NCBI RefSeq assembly: GCF_001422445.1
Contig: NZ_LMNA01000028.1
Coordinates: forward strand, 256,837 to 320,836
Direction of reading: 5' to 3'
DNA length: 64,000 nucleotides
Source: Pseudorhodoferax sp. Leaf274
GTDB lineage: Bacteria; Pseudomonadota; Gammaproteobacteria; Burkholderiales; Burkholderiaceae_C
A model generated the notes under the pieces. The model was not told where the DNA came from. It did no database searches and saw only the letters and a program-made list of their open reading frames with translations. Made by a program: the position numbers and the translations under genes. Positions 48,832-58,194 of the stretch are shown one piece after another (within the stretch, counting starts at the first letter, position 1; the number at the start of each line of letters is the position of its first letter).

Positions 48832-51800
48832 CCCGCGCAGACGCGGTTGCGGCCGGCGTGCTTGGCCGCGTACAGCGCGCTGTCGGCGTGGCCCAGCAGC
48901 GCGTCGGCACCTTCGCCGTCCTGCCACTGGGCCACGCCGAAGCTGGCCGTCATGCGCAGCGCGCAGTGCGGCGACAGCGGCACGTGCATGGCGGCGATGC
49001 GCTCGCGCAGCCGCTCCGCCAAGTGCAGCGCGGCCTCCATGTCCGCCTCGGGCAGCAGGATGCCGAACTCCTCGCCGCCCAGGCGGCCGACCAGGTCCTG
49101 CTGGCGCACCATGGCGCAGCAGGCGGCCGTGGCCTGGCGGATCGCCTCGTCGCCGGCCGAGTGGCCGTACTGGTCGTTGATCTGCTTGAAGTGGTCGATG
49201 TCCAGCATCACGATGGCCAGCGGCCGGCCGTAGCGGCGCGCGCGCTGCAGTTCGGACGCGGCCCGCGCCATGAAGTGGCCGCGGTTGGCCACGCCGGTCA
49301 GCGCGTCGGTGGTGGCCAGGCGGCGCAGCTCCTCCTCCATGTGCTTGCGGGCCGTGATGTCGATGACGGTGGCCATGACCGAGGCCTCGCCGTCGTAGAC
49401 CATGGGCACCAGCGTGACCAGCCCCCAGCGGTCCTCGTCATCGCGCGTGCGCAGCAGCACCTCGAAGTCGCGCACCACGCCGTCGCGCCGGTAGTGTGCG
49501 TACAGCCGTTCGCGGTCGCGCACGTCGCGGTAGAGCATGGCGGCCGGCTGGCCGATGAGCTCTGCCGGCGTCATGCCCATGCCCGCGGCCGCCGGTCCAT
49601 TGGCGTAGACGAAGATGCCGTCGGATGCGCGCGTGACGGTCATCGGCACCGGCGCGTTGCCGAGCAGGGCGAGCATGCGCTCCTCGCTCTCGCGCAGCGC
49701 GCGCGTGCGGTCGGCCACGCGCTGCTCCAGCGTGGCGTTGAGTTCGCGCAGGCGCTCGACCAGCTGCGCGTTGTCCAGCGCCGCCACCACGTTGCCCGAC
49801 AGCAGCCGCAGGAACGCGGTGCGCTCGGACGAGAAGGCGCCGCCGGTGGCCTCGTTCTCCAGGTACAGCGCACCGACCACCTGGCCTTGCCGCAGCAGCG
49901 GCAGGCCCAGCACCGAGCGCCCGCCGTGCCGCGCGAAGTAGGGCAGGGCCTGCCAGGCGGGCGCGTGGCGCAGGTCGTCCACCAGCACCGGCTCGGCGCT
50001 GTTGAGCACCGTGCGCAGCAGGGGCAGCGGCAGGCTGGCATCGCAGTCTTCCAGCGCGCCCAGCCGGGCCGCCGCGCCGGTGTCGGCCGCCACCTGCCAA
50101 TGCCCTGCGCTGCCGGTGCCGCCGCCGGTGCCGCCCAGGACGATGGCGGCGCGCTGGGCGCCGGCGTTCTCGCGCAGCAGGTGCAGCAGCCTTGCCAGCA
50201 GCGGCGCCAGCGCGGTCTCGGTGGTGATGGCCTCCACCGATTTCATGAGCGATGCCAGGTCGAGCGCGGCGCTCGGACCCTGGCTGGTGGCCGTGACGGT
50301 GGCCGGCGCGCTGCCCGCCAGCGCCACCGCCCCCCAGCGCAGGAAGGCGGCGCGGGCCTCGGCGGCGTCGGCCGCGGCCTGGCGCGGGGTGCGCTGGTGC
50401 CGCCAGCCGGCCCGGCCCTGCAGGGCCAGTGCCTGCAGCAGCGGGTGGTCGCCGGCCGCACCCAGCGCCCGCGCGTGCGCGGCCTCTGCTTCGTCCTCGG
50501 GCGCCAGCAGGGCCTGCAGCAGCAGGGCCAGCGGCGCCAGTTCGGGGTTGTGGGCGGTGTTGCGCTGCAGCTGGGCCAATGCCGTCTCGGCGCGCGCGCG
50601 GCGCTCGTCGGCCAGTCCGGGTTCGGCCGCGGCCAGGCGCAGTGCGGCGCTGGCCGTGAAGAACAGGCAGAACGGCACGATGAGCATGCCGCGGCCGGCG
50701 CTGAACAGCCGGGCGGCGGCCTGGCCTTCGGCCTCCGCGCGCGCGTCCTGGCCCGACAGGGCCAGCAGCATGCAGGCGAAGGCATGGCGGAACATGGCGC
50801 CGGTCTGGTCGCCGCGGGCCGCGTAGGTGGCGTCCAGCGCGGCGGTGGAGAAGCCTTCGCCGTCCAATGGCGGGTCGGCCAGCGCGCCCCCCTGCAGCAC
50901 CGCCACCACGCGCTGCAGCACCCGCACGTAGTCCAGCGCGACGGGCTGGCGGATGCGCCGCAGCACCTCGGCGTGCGACTGCAGCACGGGCGCCAGCGCG
51001 GCCAGCGGCTCGCCGGCCAGCAGCGCATGGCAGCCGTGCAGGTACAGCGCCAGTCCGGCATGGCGCAGGTTGCCGAAGGTCTGGCCGTTCTCGGCCACCT
51101 CGCGCAGGGCCGGCAGGCCGGTGCGGATGGGTTCGATCCAGTGCCGCAGGAAGGCGTTGAACGAGAAGCCCGCGTGCGCCTGCACCTGCCGCCAGCCGTG
51201 GCGTTCGATCAGGCCCATGGACATGCGGCCGAGCCGGTAGCCGAACGGGTAGTCGCCCAGGAACTCGGCCACCATGAGCCCCAGCACCGAATAGGCCGAC
51301 AGCGCCGCCGGCGCGTGGCCGCGCGCCACCATGAGGCGCACCTGCAGCACGGTCAGCAGCGGCAGCAGCGCCGGACGGCCGATGTAGGCCGCTGCCGTCA
51401 TCTTGGCGGCGATGGCCAGCTGCAGCAGCGCATCGGCGTCCTGCATGGCGGGGCGCTCGGCCAGGGCGTCGACGCCGATGGCCTCGATCTCGGCGCGCAG
51501 CGCGGCCACCAGGGCCACGACCTCCTGCGCGCTGGCCGCCTCGGGCAGCACGGCGCCGAGTTCGCGCAGCGCCTGCAGGCCCAGGTCCAGCGTGCCGGCG
51601 AGCTGGCCGGCCGCGTACAGCGACTCGATGCGCACATCCATCAGCTGGGCGCGCTCGGCTGCGTTGCGGGCGTGGGGCAGGGCCGCGTCCAGGCAGGCGT
51701 CCAGGCGCGCCGGCCGGCCGGCCAGCGCGGCCATGCGGGCCGCGTGCACGTGCAGGGCGAGATGGGCCGCATGGTTCTGCGCCCAGGCGTCGGCGGGGGC

Positions 51801-54164
51801 CAGCGCCAGTGCGTGGTCGGCATGCGCGGCGGCCAGGTCGAAGGCGGCGGCGTCGCGGGCGCGCTGCGAGGCCCGCAGGTTCAGCGCGGCCAGTGCGGCG
51901 CGCTCGCGCGCATCGCCGATCAGCGCGGCGCCGCGGTTGAGGTGCTCGACCACGTCGAAGGCCGGCCGCTGCGGGTCCGTGCGCGGCAGCAGCAGCCGGC
52001 CGATGCGCAGGTGCAGCGCCGGCATCTCGGTCGGTGCGGCCAGCGCATAGGCGGCTTCCTGCACGCGGTCGTGGGCGAAGTCCAGCACCACCTGCAGGCT
52101 GGCACGCTCCTCGGCCTGCAGCACGCCGACCCAGCGGTACTGCCCGTCCGTGGGCTGCAGCAGGCCGGCCTGCAGGGCCGGCGCCAGGTGCGCCATGGCC
52201 TGGTCGTCGGCCTGGCCGCTGGCGGTGGCCAGCGTGCCCAGGTCGAAGCGCCCGCCCAGGCAGGCGGCGACCGAGAGCAGCGCCTGTGTCGGCGCCGGCA
52301 GGCGCTGCAGCTGGCCGGCCATCAGCGCGGCCACGTTCTCGGCCAGGCGTTCGCCGGCGATGGCCTCCAGCGACCAGCGCCAGCGCGCCGCGGGGCGGTC
52401 CAGCCAGAGCAGCTGGCGCTGGGCCAGGTCCTCGACGAAACGGCGCAGGAAGAACGGGTTGCCGCCGGTCTTGGCCTGGCACAGCGCGGCCAGCGCCTGC
52501 ACCTCCTCGCCCTGGCAGTACAGCGTGTCGGCCAGCCACTGGCGCGTGTGCTGCGGCGCCAGCGGGCCGACCTCGAGCAGCAGCGCCTTGTCCTCGCCCA
52601 GGCTGGCGTACAGCGCGAGGTCCTGCGCCAGCGGATGGTCGGCCGGCACCTCGTTGGAGCGGTAGGCGCCGATCAGCAGCAGGTGGCGCAGGCCTTCGTC
52701 CTGCACCATCTCGCGCAGCAGGCGGCGCGCGGCGCGGTCGGACCACTGCAGGTCGTCGACGAACAGCACCAGCGGCTCCTCGGCACTGGCCAGGGCCGCG
52801 CAGCACTGCAGCACGCTGCGCACGAAGCGGTTCTCGGCCTCGGCAGGGCCCAATGGCAGCAGCGGCGGCACCGGGCCGAGCAGGCGCGCCAGGTCGGGCA
52901 CGGCCTCGGTGACCACGGCGGCGTTGTCGGCCAGCGCGTCCAGCAGGGCGGCGCGCCAGCGTGCGCGGGCCGCGTCGGGCAGGGCGAGGATCTGCCGGCC
53001 GCGCTGCTGCAAGGCCTCGAAGAAGGGCGCGCAGGGCGCGTGGCCGCCGTACTGGTTGAACTTGCCCGAGACGAACTGGCCGCGCAGGCCCAGCAAGGCG
53101 CGCTGCACCTCGTGCACCATGGCCGTCTTGCCGATGCCGGGCTGGCCGGCGATCGCCAGCAGCCGGGCCGGGCCCTGGGCGGCGGCCTGCACGCAGCGCA
53201 GCACGCGCTCGACCTCGGCATCGCGGCCGTACAGCCGGCCGGACAGCTGCAGCTGCTGCGGCAGGTCGCCCTGGGCCAGGCGGTGCGCCGCCAGCTGCGC
53301 GGGCTGGTCCAGGTGCGCCAGGAGGTGCAGCAGGTCGCGGCGCAGCGCGTGGTGGCTCTGGTAGCGGGCCTCGGGCGCCTTGGCCAGCAGCCGGGCGACG
53401 AGCGCGTCGAGCAGGGCCGGCACGTCCGGGCGCCAGGTGGCGAGTGCCGGCGGGGCCAGCGTGAGGTGGGCATGCACCGCGGCGACCGGGTCGTCGAAGG
53501 CGAACGGCGGGCGGCCGGCGATGCATTCGTACAGCGTGGCGCCCAGCGCATAGAAGTCGGCGCGGTAGTCGACGTCGCGGTTCATGCGGCCGCTCTGCTC
53601 GGGCGCCAGCGTCGCCAGCGTGCCTTCCAGCGCGTCGGGGCGGGCCAGCACCGGGCGTTCGCTGGACAGCTCGGCCGCGATGCCGAAGTCGATCAGCCGC
53701 ACCACGCCGCGGTCGAGCTCGGCGATCACGTTGCCGGGCGAGACGTCCTTGTGGATCACATGCCGGGCGTGCACGGCCTGCAGCGCATCGACCACCGCCA
53801 GCGCCACGCGCAGCACGGCCGCCAGCGGCAGCGGCCCCTGGCGCAGCAGCTCGCGCAGCGACAGCGCGCCGTCGTCGGGCATCTCGTAGTACAGGACGCC
53901 CTCGAAGCTGGCGCGCCGCGTGGGCCGCAGCACGTGGGGATGCTCGATGCGCCGCGCCAGTTCGTACTCGTGGCGAAAGCGCGCCATGGCCACCGCCGGC
54001 TGCGCGGCCGCGGGCCGGTGGATCTTGACGACGACGGGCGCGGTGGCGTCGTCGCGCGCACAGCGCAGCACCAGGGAGCGGTCGCTGTGGTGCAGTTGCT
54101 GCAGCACCGTGTAGCCGGCCCAGCGCCGGCCGGGAACCGCCAGCTCCCGTGCGTTCAGCTGCAT
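48828..54164 (-). CDS. Giant Ser/Thr kinase-AAA-GAF-PAS-GGDEF signalling protein
   Basis: A protein of about 1,778 residues. A Hanks-type kinase (about 15-280) has VVKIHRP, HKDVSPGNV, DFGIA and APEQSGRMN. An AAA/ORC-type ATPase (about 300-600) has Walker A GQPGIGKT and Walker B LFVDDLQWSD. A long helical TPR-like middle (about 640-1240), a GAF domain (about 1280-1440) and a PAS domain (about 1490-1600) follow. A C-terminal diguanylate cyclase GGEEF domain (about 1610-1778) has an intact RxxD inhibitory site. The ATG at 54164 was taken; a GTG 24 nt upstream overlaps the previous gene. It links protein phosphorylation to c-di-GMP synthesis, with unknown input. Confidence 0.86.
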   Translation of the reverse strand: MQLNARELAVPGRRWAGYTVLQQLHHSDRSLVLRCARDDATAPVVVKIHRPAAAQPAVAMARFRHEYELARRIEHPHVLRPTRRASFEGVLYYEMPDDGALSLRELLRQGPLPLAAVLRVALAVVDALQAVHARHVIHKDVSPGNVIAELDRGVVRLIDFGIAAELSSERPVLARPDALEGTLATLAPEQSGRMNRDVDYRADFYALGATLYECIAGRPPFAFDDPVAAVHAHLTLAPPALATWRPDVPALLDALVARLLAKAPEARYQSHHALRRDLLHLLAHLDQPAQLAAHRLAQGDLPQQLQLSGRLYGRDAEVERVLRCVQAAAQGPARLLAIAGQPGIGKTAMVHEVQRALLGLRGQFVSGKFNQYGGHAPCAPFFEALQQRGRQILALPDAARARWRAALLDALADNAAVVTEAVPDLARLLGPVPPLLPLGPAEAENRFVRSVLQCCAALASAEEPLVLFVDDLQWSDRAARRLLREMVQDEGLRHLLLIGAYRSNEVPADHPLAQDLALYASLGEDKALLLEVGPLAPQHTRQWLADTLYCQGEEVQALAALCQAKTGGNPFFLRRFVEDLAQRQLLWLDRPAARWRWSLEAIAGERLAENVAALMAGQLQRLPAPTQALLSVAACLGGRFDLGTLATASGQADDQAMAHLAPALQAGLLQPTDGQYRWVGVLQAEERASLQVVLDFAHDRVQEAAYALAAPTEMPALHLRIGRLLLPRTDPQRPAFDVVEHLNRGAALIGDARERAALAALNLRASQRARDAAAFDLAAAHADHALALAPADAWAQNHAAHLALHVHAARMAALAGRPARLDACLDAALPHARNAAERAQLMDVRIESLYAAGQLAGTLDLGLQALRELGAVLPEAASAQEVVALVAALRAEIEAIGVDALAERPAMQDADALLQLAIAAKMTAAAYIGRPALLPLLTVLQVRLMVARGHAPAALSAYSVLGLMVAEFLGDYPFGYRLGRMSMGLIERHGWRQVQAHAGFSFNAFLRHWIEPIRTGLPALREVAENGQTFGNLRHAGLALYLHGCHALLAGEPLAALAPVLQSHAEVLRRIRQPVALDYVRVLQRVVAVLQGGALADPPLDGEGFSTAALDATYAARGDQTGAMFRHAFACMLLALSGQDARAEAEGQAAARLFSAGRGMLIVPFCLFFTASAALRLAAAEPGLADERRARAETALAQLQRNTAHNPELAPLALLLQALLAPEDEAEAAHARALGAAGDHPLLQALALQGRAGWRHQRTPRQAAADAAEARAAFLRWGAVALAGSAPATVTATSQGPSAALDLASLMKSVEAITTETALAPLLARLLHLLRENAGAQRAAIVLGGTGGGTGSAGHWQVAADTGAAARLGALEDCDASLPLPLLRTVLNSAEPVLVDDLRHAPAWQALPYFARHGGRSVLGLPLLRQGQVVGALYLENEATGGAFSSERTAFLRLLSGNVVAALDNAQLVERLRELNATLEQRVADRTRALRESEERMLALLGNAPVPMTVTRASDGIFVYANGPAAAGMGMTPAELIGQPAAMLYRDVRDRERLYAHYRRDGVVRDFEVLLRTRDDEDRWGLVTLVPMVYDGEASVMATVIDITARKHMEEELRRLATTDALTGVANRGHFMARAASELQRARRYGRPLAIVMLDIDHFKQINDQYGHSAGDEAIRQATAACCAMVRQQDLVGRLGGEEFGILLPEADMEAALHLAERLRERIAAMHVPLSPHCALRMTASFGVAQWQDGEGADALLGHADSALYAAKHAGRNRVCAG

Positions 54165-54180
54165 GGCAGGCGGGGGCGCA

Positions 54181-54534
54181 TCAGGCACCGCGGAAGCAGG
54201 AGAGCCCCCAGGGGGTCAGCTTCACCGGCAGGTGGTAGTGGCGCGTGGTGTCGGCCACCGCGAAGCGAAAGACCTGCACGTCCATGAACGCCGGTTCGGG
54301 CAGCGCGGTACCGCGCGCGCGGTAGTAGTCGGCCACGTGCAGGCGCAGCTCGTAGCGGCCGGCGCCCATGGGTTCGGCCACCCCCTCGATGGCCGCGACC
54401 AGGCCGTTGCCGCCCACCGTGCCCGACACCAGCTCGCGCCATTGCCCGGCCTCGTGGAACAGCACGTCCACGCGCATGTTGCGCGCGACCAGGCCATTGG
54501 CGACATCGACGACGTGGACGGAAATGGTTTGCAT
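54181..54534 (-). CDS. Transthyretin-like (HIU hydrolase family) protein with altered active site
   Basis: A 117-residue protein of the 5-hydroxyisourate hydrolase/transthyretin family, with the first conserved His (SVHVVDVANG) and the HYHLPVKLTPWG motif. The usual active-site Arg of the TNxDGR loop is replaced (GGNGLV). The C-terminal YRGS tetrapeptide reads FRGA. Canonical ureide hydrolase activity is therefore doubtful. It lies between a LysR gene and the giant kinase gene, with no purine genes near. Confidence 0.75.
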   Translation of the reverse strand: MQTISVHVVDVANGLVARNMRVDVLFHEAGQWRELVSGTVGGNGLVAAIEGVAEPMGAGRYELRLHVADYYRARGTALPEPAFMDVQVFRFAVADTTRHYHLPVKLTPWGLSCFRGA

Positions 54535-54564
54535 GGCGGGGGTGCGGAGTGAAGGCGGCGCATC

Positions 54565-55500
54565 CTAACTTGCCGCAGGGCAGTCCGAAGAGGCGGCCGG
54601 CGGGGCGGCGCCGTCGCGCTCCGCCGCGTAGCGCAGTGCCTCCTCGCGCAGCCAGCCGATGAAGTCCATGGGCGGCGTCTGCGCGCCGGCCGGCTGCGGC
54701 CACACCAGCCAGTAGGGGTAGGCGTAGGGCGCGCGGATGCCGGTCAGCGCGACCAGCTCGCCGGTGCGCAGCAGGCCATCGACCAGGCTCAGCCGCTCCA
54801 GCGCCACGCCCAGCCCCAGGCGCACGGCCTGCAGCGAGAGGTTGGAGTCGTTGATCCACAGCCCGCCCGCGGGCGAAGGCTCGGGCAGGCCGGCCCGCTG
54901 GCACCAGGGCGCCCAGGACTCGGCCGAGCGGATCAGCGGGCACTGCAGCACCTCGGCCGGGGTGTGCGGCAGCGCGCCGCCGTTCAGGCCGGGCGCGGCC
55001 ACCATGACCAGCTCGTCGGTGAACAGCTGCTCCTGCACCATGCCGTCCCACGGACCCTGGCCCATGCGGATGGCCAGCTGCGCACCGGCCTGGCGCAGGT
55101 CCTGCAGGTCCAGGCTGGCCTGCAGCCGCACGCGCCGGCCCGGGTGCGCCGCCAGGTAGCGCGGCAGCCGCGGCAGCAGCCAGTGCTGGCCGAACGAGGG
55201 GATCAGCGCCACCACGAGTTCGCCCGCGCGCGGGCGGATGCGCAGCGCGCGCGTGGCGTCGCCGATGCCCTGCAGCGCATCGCGCACCTGCAGCGCGTAG
55301 AGGCGGCCGTTCTCGGCCAGCCGCACGCCGCGGCCCTCGCGCTCGAACAGCGCCAGGCCGAGCATCGCTTCGAGCTGGCGCAACTGCTGGCTCACGGCGG
55401 AGTGCGTGACGTGCAGCTCGTCCGCCGCGCGGCCCACGCTGCCCAGCCGGGCCACGGCCTCGAAGCAGCGCAGCGCGTTCATGGGAGGAAGGTCGCTCAT
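54565..55500 (-). CDS. LysR-family regulator, GcvA-like
   Basis: A 311-residue regulator with an N-terminal HTH (MNALRCFEAVARLGSVGRAA, then ELHVTHSAVSQQLRQLE) and a GcvA-type effector domain. It lies immediately upstream of the transthyretin-like gene on the same strand and is divergent from the GST gene. The 180-bp divergent gap holds the intergenic repeat at 55505-55570. Confidence 0.88.
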   Translation of the reverse strand: MSDLPPMNALRCFEAVARLGSVGRAADELHVTHSAVSQQLRQLEAMLGLALFEREGRGVRLAENGRLYALQVRDALQGIGDATRALRIRPRAGELVVALIPSFGQHWLLPRLPRYLAAHPGRRVRLQASLDLQDLRQAGAQLAIRMGQGPWDGMVQEQLFTDELVMVAAPGLNGGALPHTPAEVLQCPLIRSAESWAPWCQRAGLPEPSPAGGLWINDSNLSLQAVRLGLGVALERLSLVDGLLRTGELVALTGIRAPYAYPYWLVWPQPAGAQTPPMDFIGWLREEALRYAAERDGAAPPAASSDCPAAS

Positions 55501-55504
55501 GTCA

Positions 55505-55570
55505 GTGGCGCCAGGCCGCCCGAAGACACGGACGCCCCTCGGGGGGGCCGCGGACCGCGCGAAGCGGGGA
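55505..55570. repeat. Comamonadaceae-type intergenic palindromic repeat, copy 2
   Basis: Read on the minus strand this contains CCCCCCCGAGGGGCGTCC and then GTCTTCGGGCGGCCTGGCG, matching the order and spacing of the element between flhB and flhA. The second copy confirms a dispersed repeat family. Confidence 0.68.
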
Positions 55571-55680
55571 AGCGTACGGGCAGTCTCATGTCAATTTTTC
55601 TAACGGTTTGGCCAAGAAAAAAGCGATGGATGGTAGTTGCAATGCCAGATAGATTCATAGCCACTGAAAGGAAAACTGCA

Positions 55681-56304
55681 ATGTTGGAACTCATCGGCAT
55701 GCTCGACTCGCCCTATGTGCGCCGTGTCGCCATCAGCCTGGAACTGCTGGGCCTGCCCTTCGTCTCGCGGCCGATCTCGGTGTTCCGGCAGGTCGATGCG
55801 TTCCGCGCCATCAACCCCGTCGTCAAGGCGCCCACGCTGGTGGCCGCGGACGGCACGGTGCTGATGGATTCCAACCTGATCCTGGACCACGCCGAGGCCC
55901 TGGCCGGCCCGGCGCGCAGCCTGTGGCCGGCGGCGCCGGCCGAGCGCCTGCGCGCCTTGCGCCTGACCGGCTTGGCGTTGGCGGCCTGCGAGAAGGCGGT
56001 GCAGATCGTCTACGAGCAGCAGCTGCGCCCGCCCGAGAAGCAGCACCAGCCCTGGCTGGACCGCGTGCACGCCCAGATGCTGGCCGGCTTCGGCGCGCTG
56101 GAGGACGAACTGCGGCGCGGCCCGCCGCCTGCGCCGGCCGGTGGCCAGCCGCTCGGGCAGGCCGGGCTGACCCTGGCGGTGGTCTGGCATTTCGCGCGGC
56201 AGCTGGTGCCAGGCCATCTGCCCGAGGCGCCGTTCCCGCTGCAGCGCGCGGCCTCGGTGCAGGCCGAGGCCATGGCCGCGTTCGCGGCCTGGCCGCACGG
56301 CTGA
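55681..56304 (+). CDS. Glutathione S-transferase family protein
   Basis: A 207-residue protein with a thioredoxin-like N-terminal domain (MLELIGMLDSPYVRRVAISL, then VKAPTLVAADGTVLMDSNLI) and a helical C-terminal GST domain. It lacks the zeta-class SSCxAxxR motif of maleylacetoacetate isomerase, so it is probably not MaiA despite the nearby homogentisate genes. It ends directly next to the convergent IclR gene. Confidence 0.86.
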   Translation: MLELIGMLDSPYVRRVAISLELLGLPFVSRPISVFRQVDAFRAINPVVKAPTLVAADGTVLMDSNLILDHAEALAGPARSLWPAAPAERLRALRLTGLALAACEKAVQIVYEQQLRPPEKQHQPWLDRVHAQMLAGFGALEDELRRGPPPAPAGGQPLGQAGLTLAVVWHFARQLVPGHLPEAPFPLQRAASVQAEAMAAFAAWPHG

Positions 56305-57093
56305 TCAGCGCCAGCCGAGCCGCCGCGACACCTCGGCCGCGGCCGCGCGCACCGCCTGCGCGGCGGCCGAGTCCCAATCCGCCGGGAAATGGTCCTGGTG
56401 GCCCAGCGCAGTGACCACGATGGCGGGCTGGCCCTCGTGGTCCAGCGCCGCGGCGCTGAAGGCGTTGACGCCCGGCATCGGCCGGCCGTTGGCGCGCGCC
56501 ACGCCGTGGGCGCGGTGCTCGGCCACGGCCGTCTCCAGCTCGGCGCGCTGGGCGGGCGGCAGGGGCCGGCCGGCCTGGTCCGGATCGCCCAGCGGGCCGG
56601 CCAGCGTGCGTTCGATGCGTTCGAGCGGCAGCACGGCGGCGAAGGCGCGGCCGGTGGCGGTGTTCAGCAGCGACATCACCGTGCCCGCCCGCATCGACAC
56701 ATGCAGCGGCTGGCGCGCGTCCACCATGCGCACGATGGTGGCGCCGAAATTGCCCCACACCGCCAGCGCCACCGCATAGCCCGTGCGCTGCGCCAGCTCC
56801 TCGGCCACCGGCACCGCGGCCTTCACGGGGTCGAGCTGGTGCAGGTAGGTCAGCCCCAGTTGCAGCGCCGCGGGCCCCAGCGCATAGTGTCCGGTGCCGG
56901 TGTCCTGGGCGATCAGCTCCAGCTTGGCGAAGCTCACGAGGTACGGGTGGGCGCGCGATGACGGCATGCCGGCGGCCGCCGCCAGGTCCTTGAGCGACAT
57001 CGCGCCGGGCTGCCCGGCCAGCGCCAGCAGAAGCCGCGCGCCGACCTCGGCCGACTGCACCGCGCGCTGGCCCTTGTCTTCTTTCTTGTCCAT
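56305..57093 (-). CDS. IclR-family regulator of the homogentisate operon
   Basis: A 262-residue regulator with an N-terminal HTH (about residues 30-72: SLKDLAAAAGMPSSRAHPYLVSF) and an IclR effector domain (about 85-255). It is divergent from the MBL-monooxygenase-Bug-hmgA-fahA unit. An inverted repeat in the 115-bp gap is a likely operator. The effector is probably an aromatic acid or homogentisate (inference). Confidence 0.88.
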   Translation of the reverse strand: MDKKEDKGQRAVQSAEVGARLLLALAGQPGAMSLKDLAAAAGMPSSRAHPYLVSFAKLELIAQDTGTGHYALGPAALQLGLTYLHQLDPVKAAVPVAEELAQRTGYAVALAVWGNFGATIVRMVDARQPLHVSMRAGTVMSLLNTATGRAFAAVLPLERIERTLAGPLGDPDQAGRPLPPAQRAELETAVAEHRAHGVARANGRPMPGVNAFSAAALDHEGQPAIVVTALGHQDHFPADWDSAAAQAVRAAAAEVSRRLGWR

Positions 57094-57121
57094 GCCGTGA
57101 GTTTGCAGGATGCAAATGGGT

Positions 57122-57166
57122 TTGACAAACGCGAATATTGCGAAATAATGCGAACCAGTTTGTCAA
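57122..57166. promoter_or_regulatory. Promoter and candidate IclR operator
   Basis: A perfect inverted repeat, TTGACAAAC (57122-57130) and GTTTGTCAA (57158-57166), brackets three GCGAA units. On the plus strand TTGACA with 17 nt to ATAATG makes a good sigma70 promoter for the MBL gene, 59 nt before its ATG. Each half-site also carries a -35-like TTGACA on its own strand. Confidence 0.72.
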
Positions 57167-57208
57167 TGACAAATCCCGATCCCTAGGAAACCGCAGGAGA
57201 CACCCCCG

Positions 57209-58168
57209 ATGAGCACGCAGAAAAAGTTTGCCTCCCAGGCCGATCTGGAAGAGAAGAAGGTCACCTTCAGCCAGATCTCCGAGCACGCCTGGGCCTACAC
57301 GGCCGAGGGCGATCCCAACACCGGCATCGTGATCGGCGACGACGCCGTGCTGGTGGCCGACACCCAGGCCACGCCCGCGATGGCGGCCGACGTGATCCGC
57401 CGCATCCGCGAGGTGACCGACAAGCCGATCAAGTACGTCGTGCTGACGCACTACCACGCCGTGCGCGTGCTGGGCGCCAGTGCCTACCAGCCCCAGCAGA
57501 TCCTGGCCAGCCAGGACACCTACGACCTCATCGTCGAGCGCGGCGAGCAGGACAAGGCCAGCGAGATCGGCCGGTTCCCGCGCCTGTTCCAGAACGTGGA
57601 GACGGTGCCCGCGGGCATGACCTGGCCGACCATGACCTTCACCGGCAAGATGACCGTGTGGCTGGGCAAGCTGGAGGTGCAGCTGCTGCAGCTGGGCCGC
57701 GGCCACACCAATGGCGACACCGTGGTCTGGCTGCCGGGCGAGAAGGCGCTGCTGTCGGGCGACCTGGTGGAGTTCGGCGCCACCCCGTATGCGGGCGATG
57801 CCTACTTCAAGGACTGGCCGAAGACGCTGGACAACCTGGCCGCCTTGCAGCCCCGGGCCCTGGTGCCGGGTCGCGGCGCGGCGCTGACCACGCCCGACGA
57901 CGTGGCCAAGGGCCTGCGCGAGACGCGCGACTTCATCGCCGATGTCTACGCCAACGTGCAGAAGGGCGTGGCGGCCGGCAAGGACCTCAACGCCGTCTAC
58001 AAGGACACCTTCGCGGCGCTCAAGCCCAAGTACGGCCACTGGGTCATCTTCGACCACTGCATGCCCTTCGACGTGACGCGCTGCTTCGACGAGGCCACGC
58101 AGTACGCCGACCCGCGCATCTGGACCGCCGAGCGCGACATCCAGATGTGGAAGACGCTGGAAGGCTGA
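57209..58168 (+). CDS. Metallo-beta-lactamase-fold protein with incomplete metal site
   Basis: A 319-residue MBL-fold protein. The HxHxDH motif reads HYHAVR (Asp and third His lost) and the PGHG-like segment reads PGRG. GRGHTNGD and SGDLVEFG are kept. The metal centre must therefore differ from classical hydrolases. It is the first gene of the operon with an FAD monooxygenase, with an AGGAGA ribosome site. Its role in the aromatic pathway is unknown. Confidence 0.82.
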   Translation: MSTQKKFASQADLEEKKVTFSQISEHAWAYTAEGDPNTGIVIGDDAVLVADTQATPAMAADVIRRIREVTDKPIKYVVLTHYHAVRVLGASAYQPQQILASQDTYDLIVERGEQDKASEIGRFPRLFQNVETVPAGMTWPTMTFTGKMTVWLGKLEVQLLQLGRGHTNGDTVVWLPGEKALLSGDLVEFGATPYAGDAYFKDWPKTLDNLAALQPRALVPGRGAALTTPDDVAKGLRETRDFIADVYANVQKGVAAGKDLNAVYKDTFAALKPKYGHWVIFDHCMPFDVTRCFDEATQYADPRIWTAERDIQMWKTLEG

Positions 58169-58194
58169 GCGGGCGGCGAAGGAGGAGACAAGAC

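Noticed and set aside
48858..54287. A 1,809-codon open frame on the plus strand
   Set aside because: It is antisense to the kinase-AAA-GGDEF gene, has His/Arg/Gln/Gly-rich low-complexity sequence and no domain. It is a by-product of GC-rich third positions.
55681..56304. GST as maleylacetoacetate isomerase
   Set aside because: It lacks the zeta-class SSCxAxxR motif and is separated from hmgA by the IclR gene in opposite orientation.
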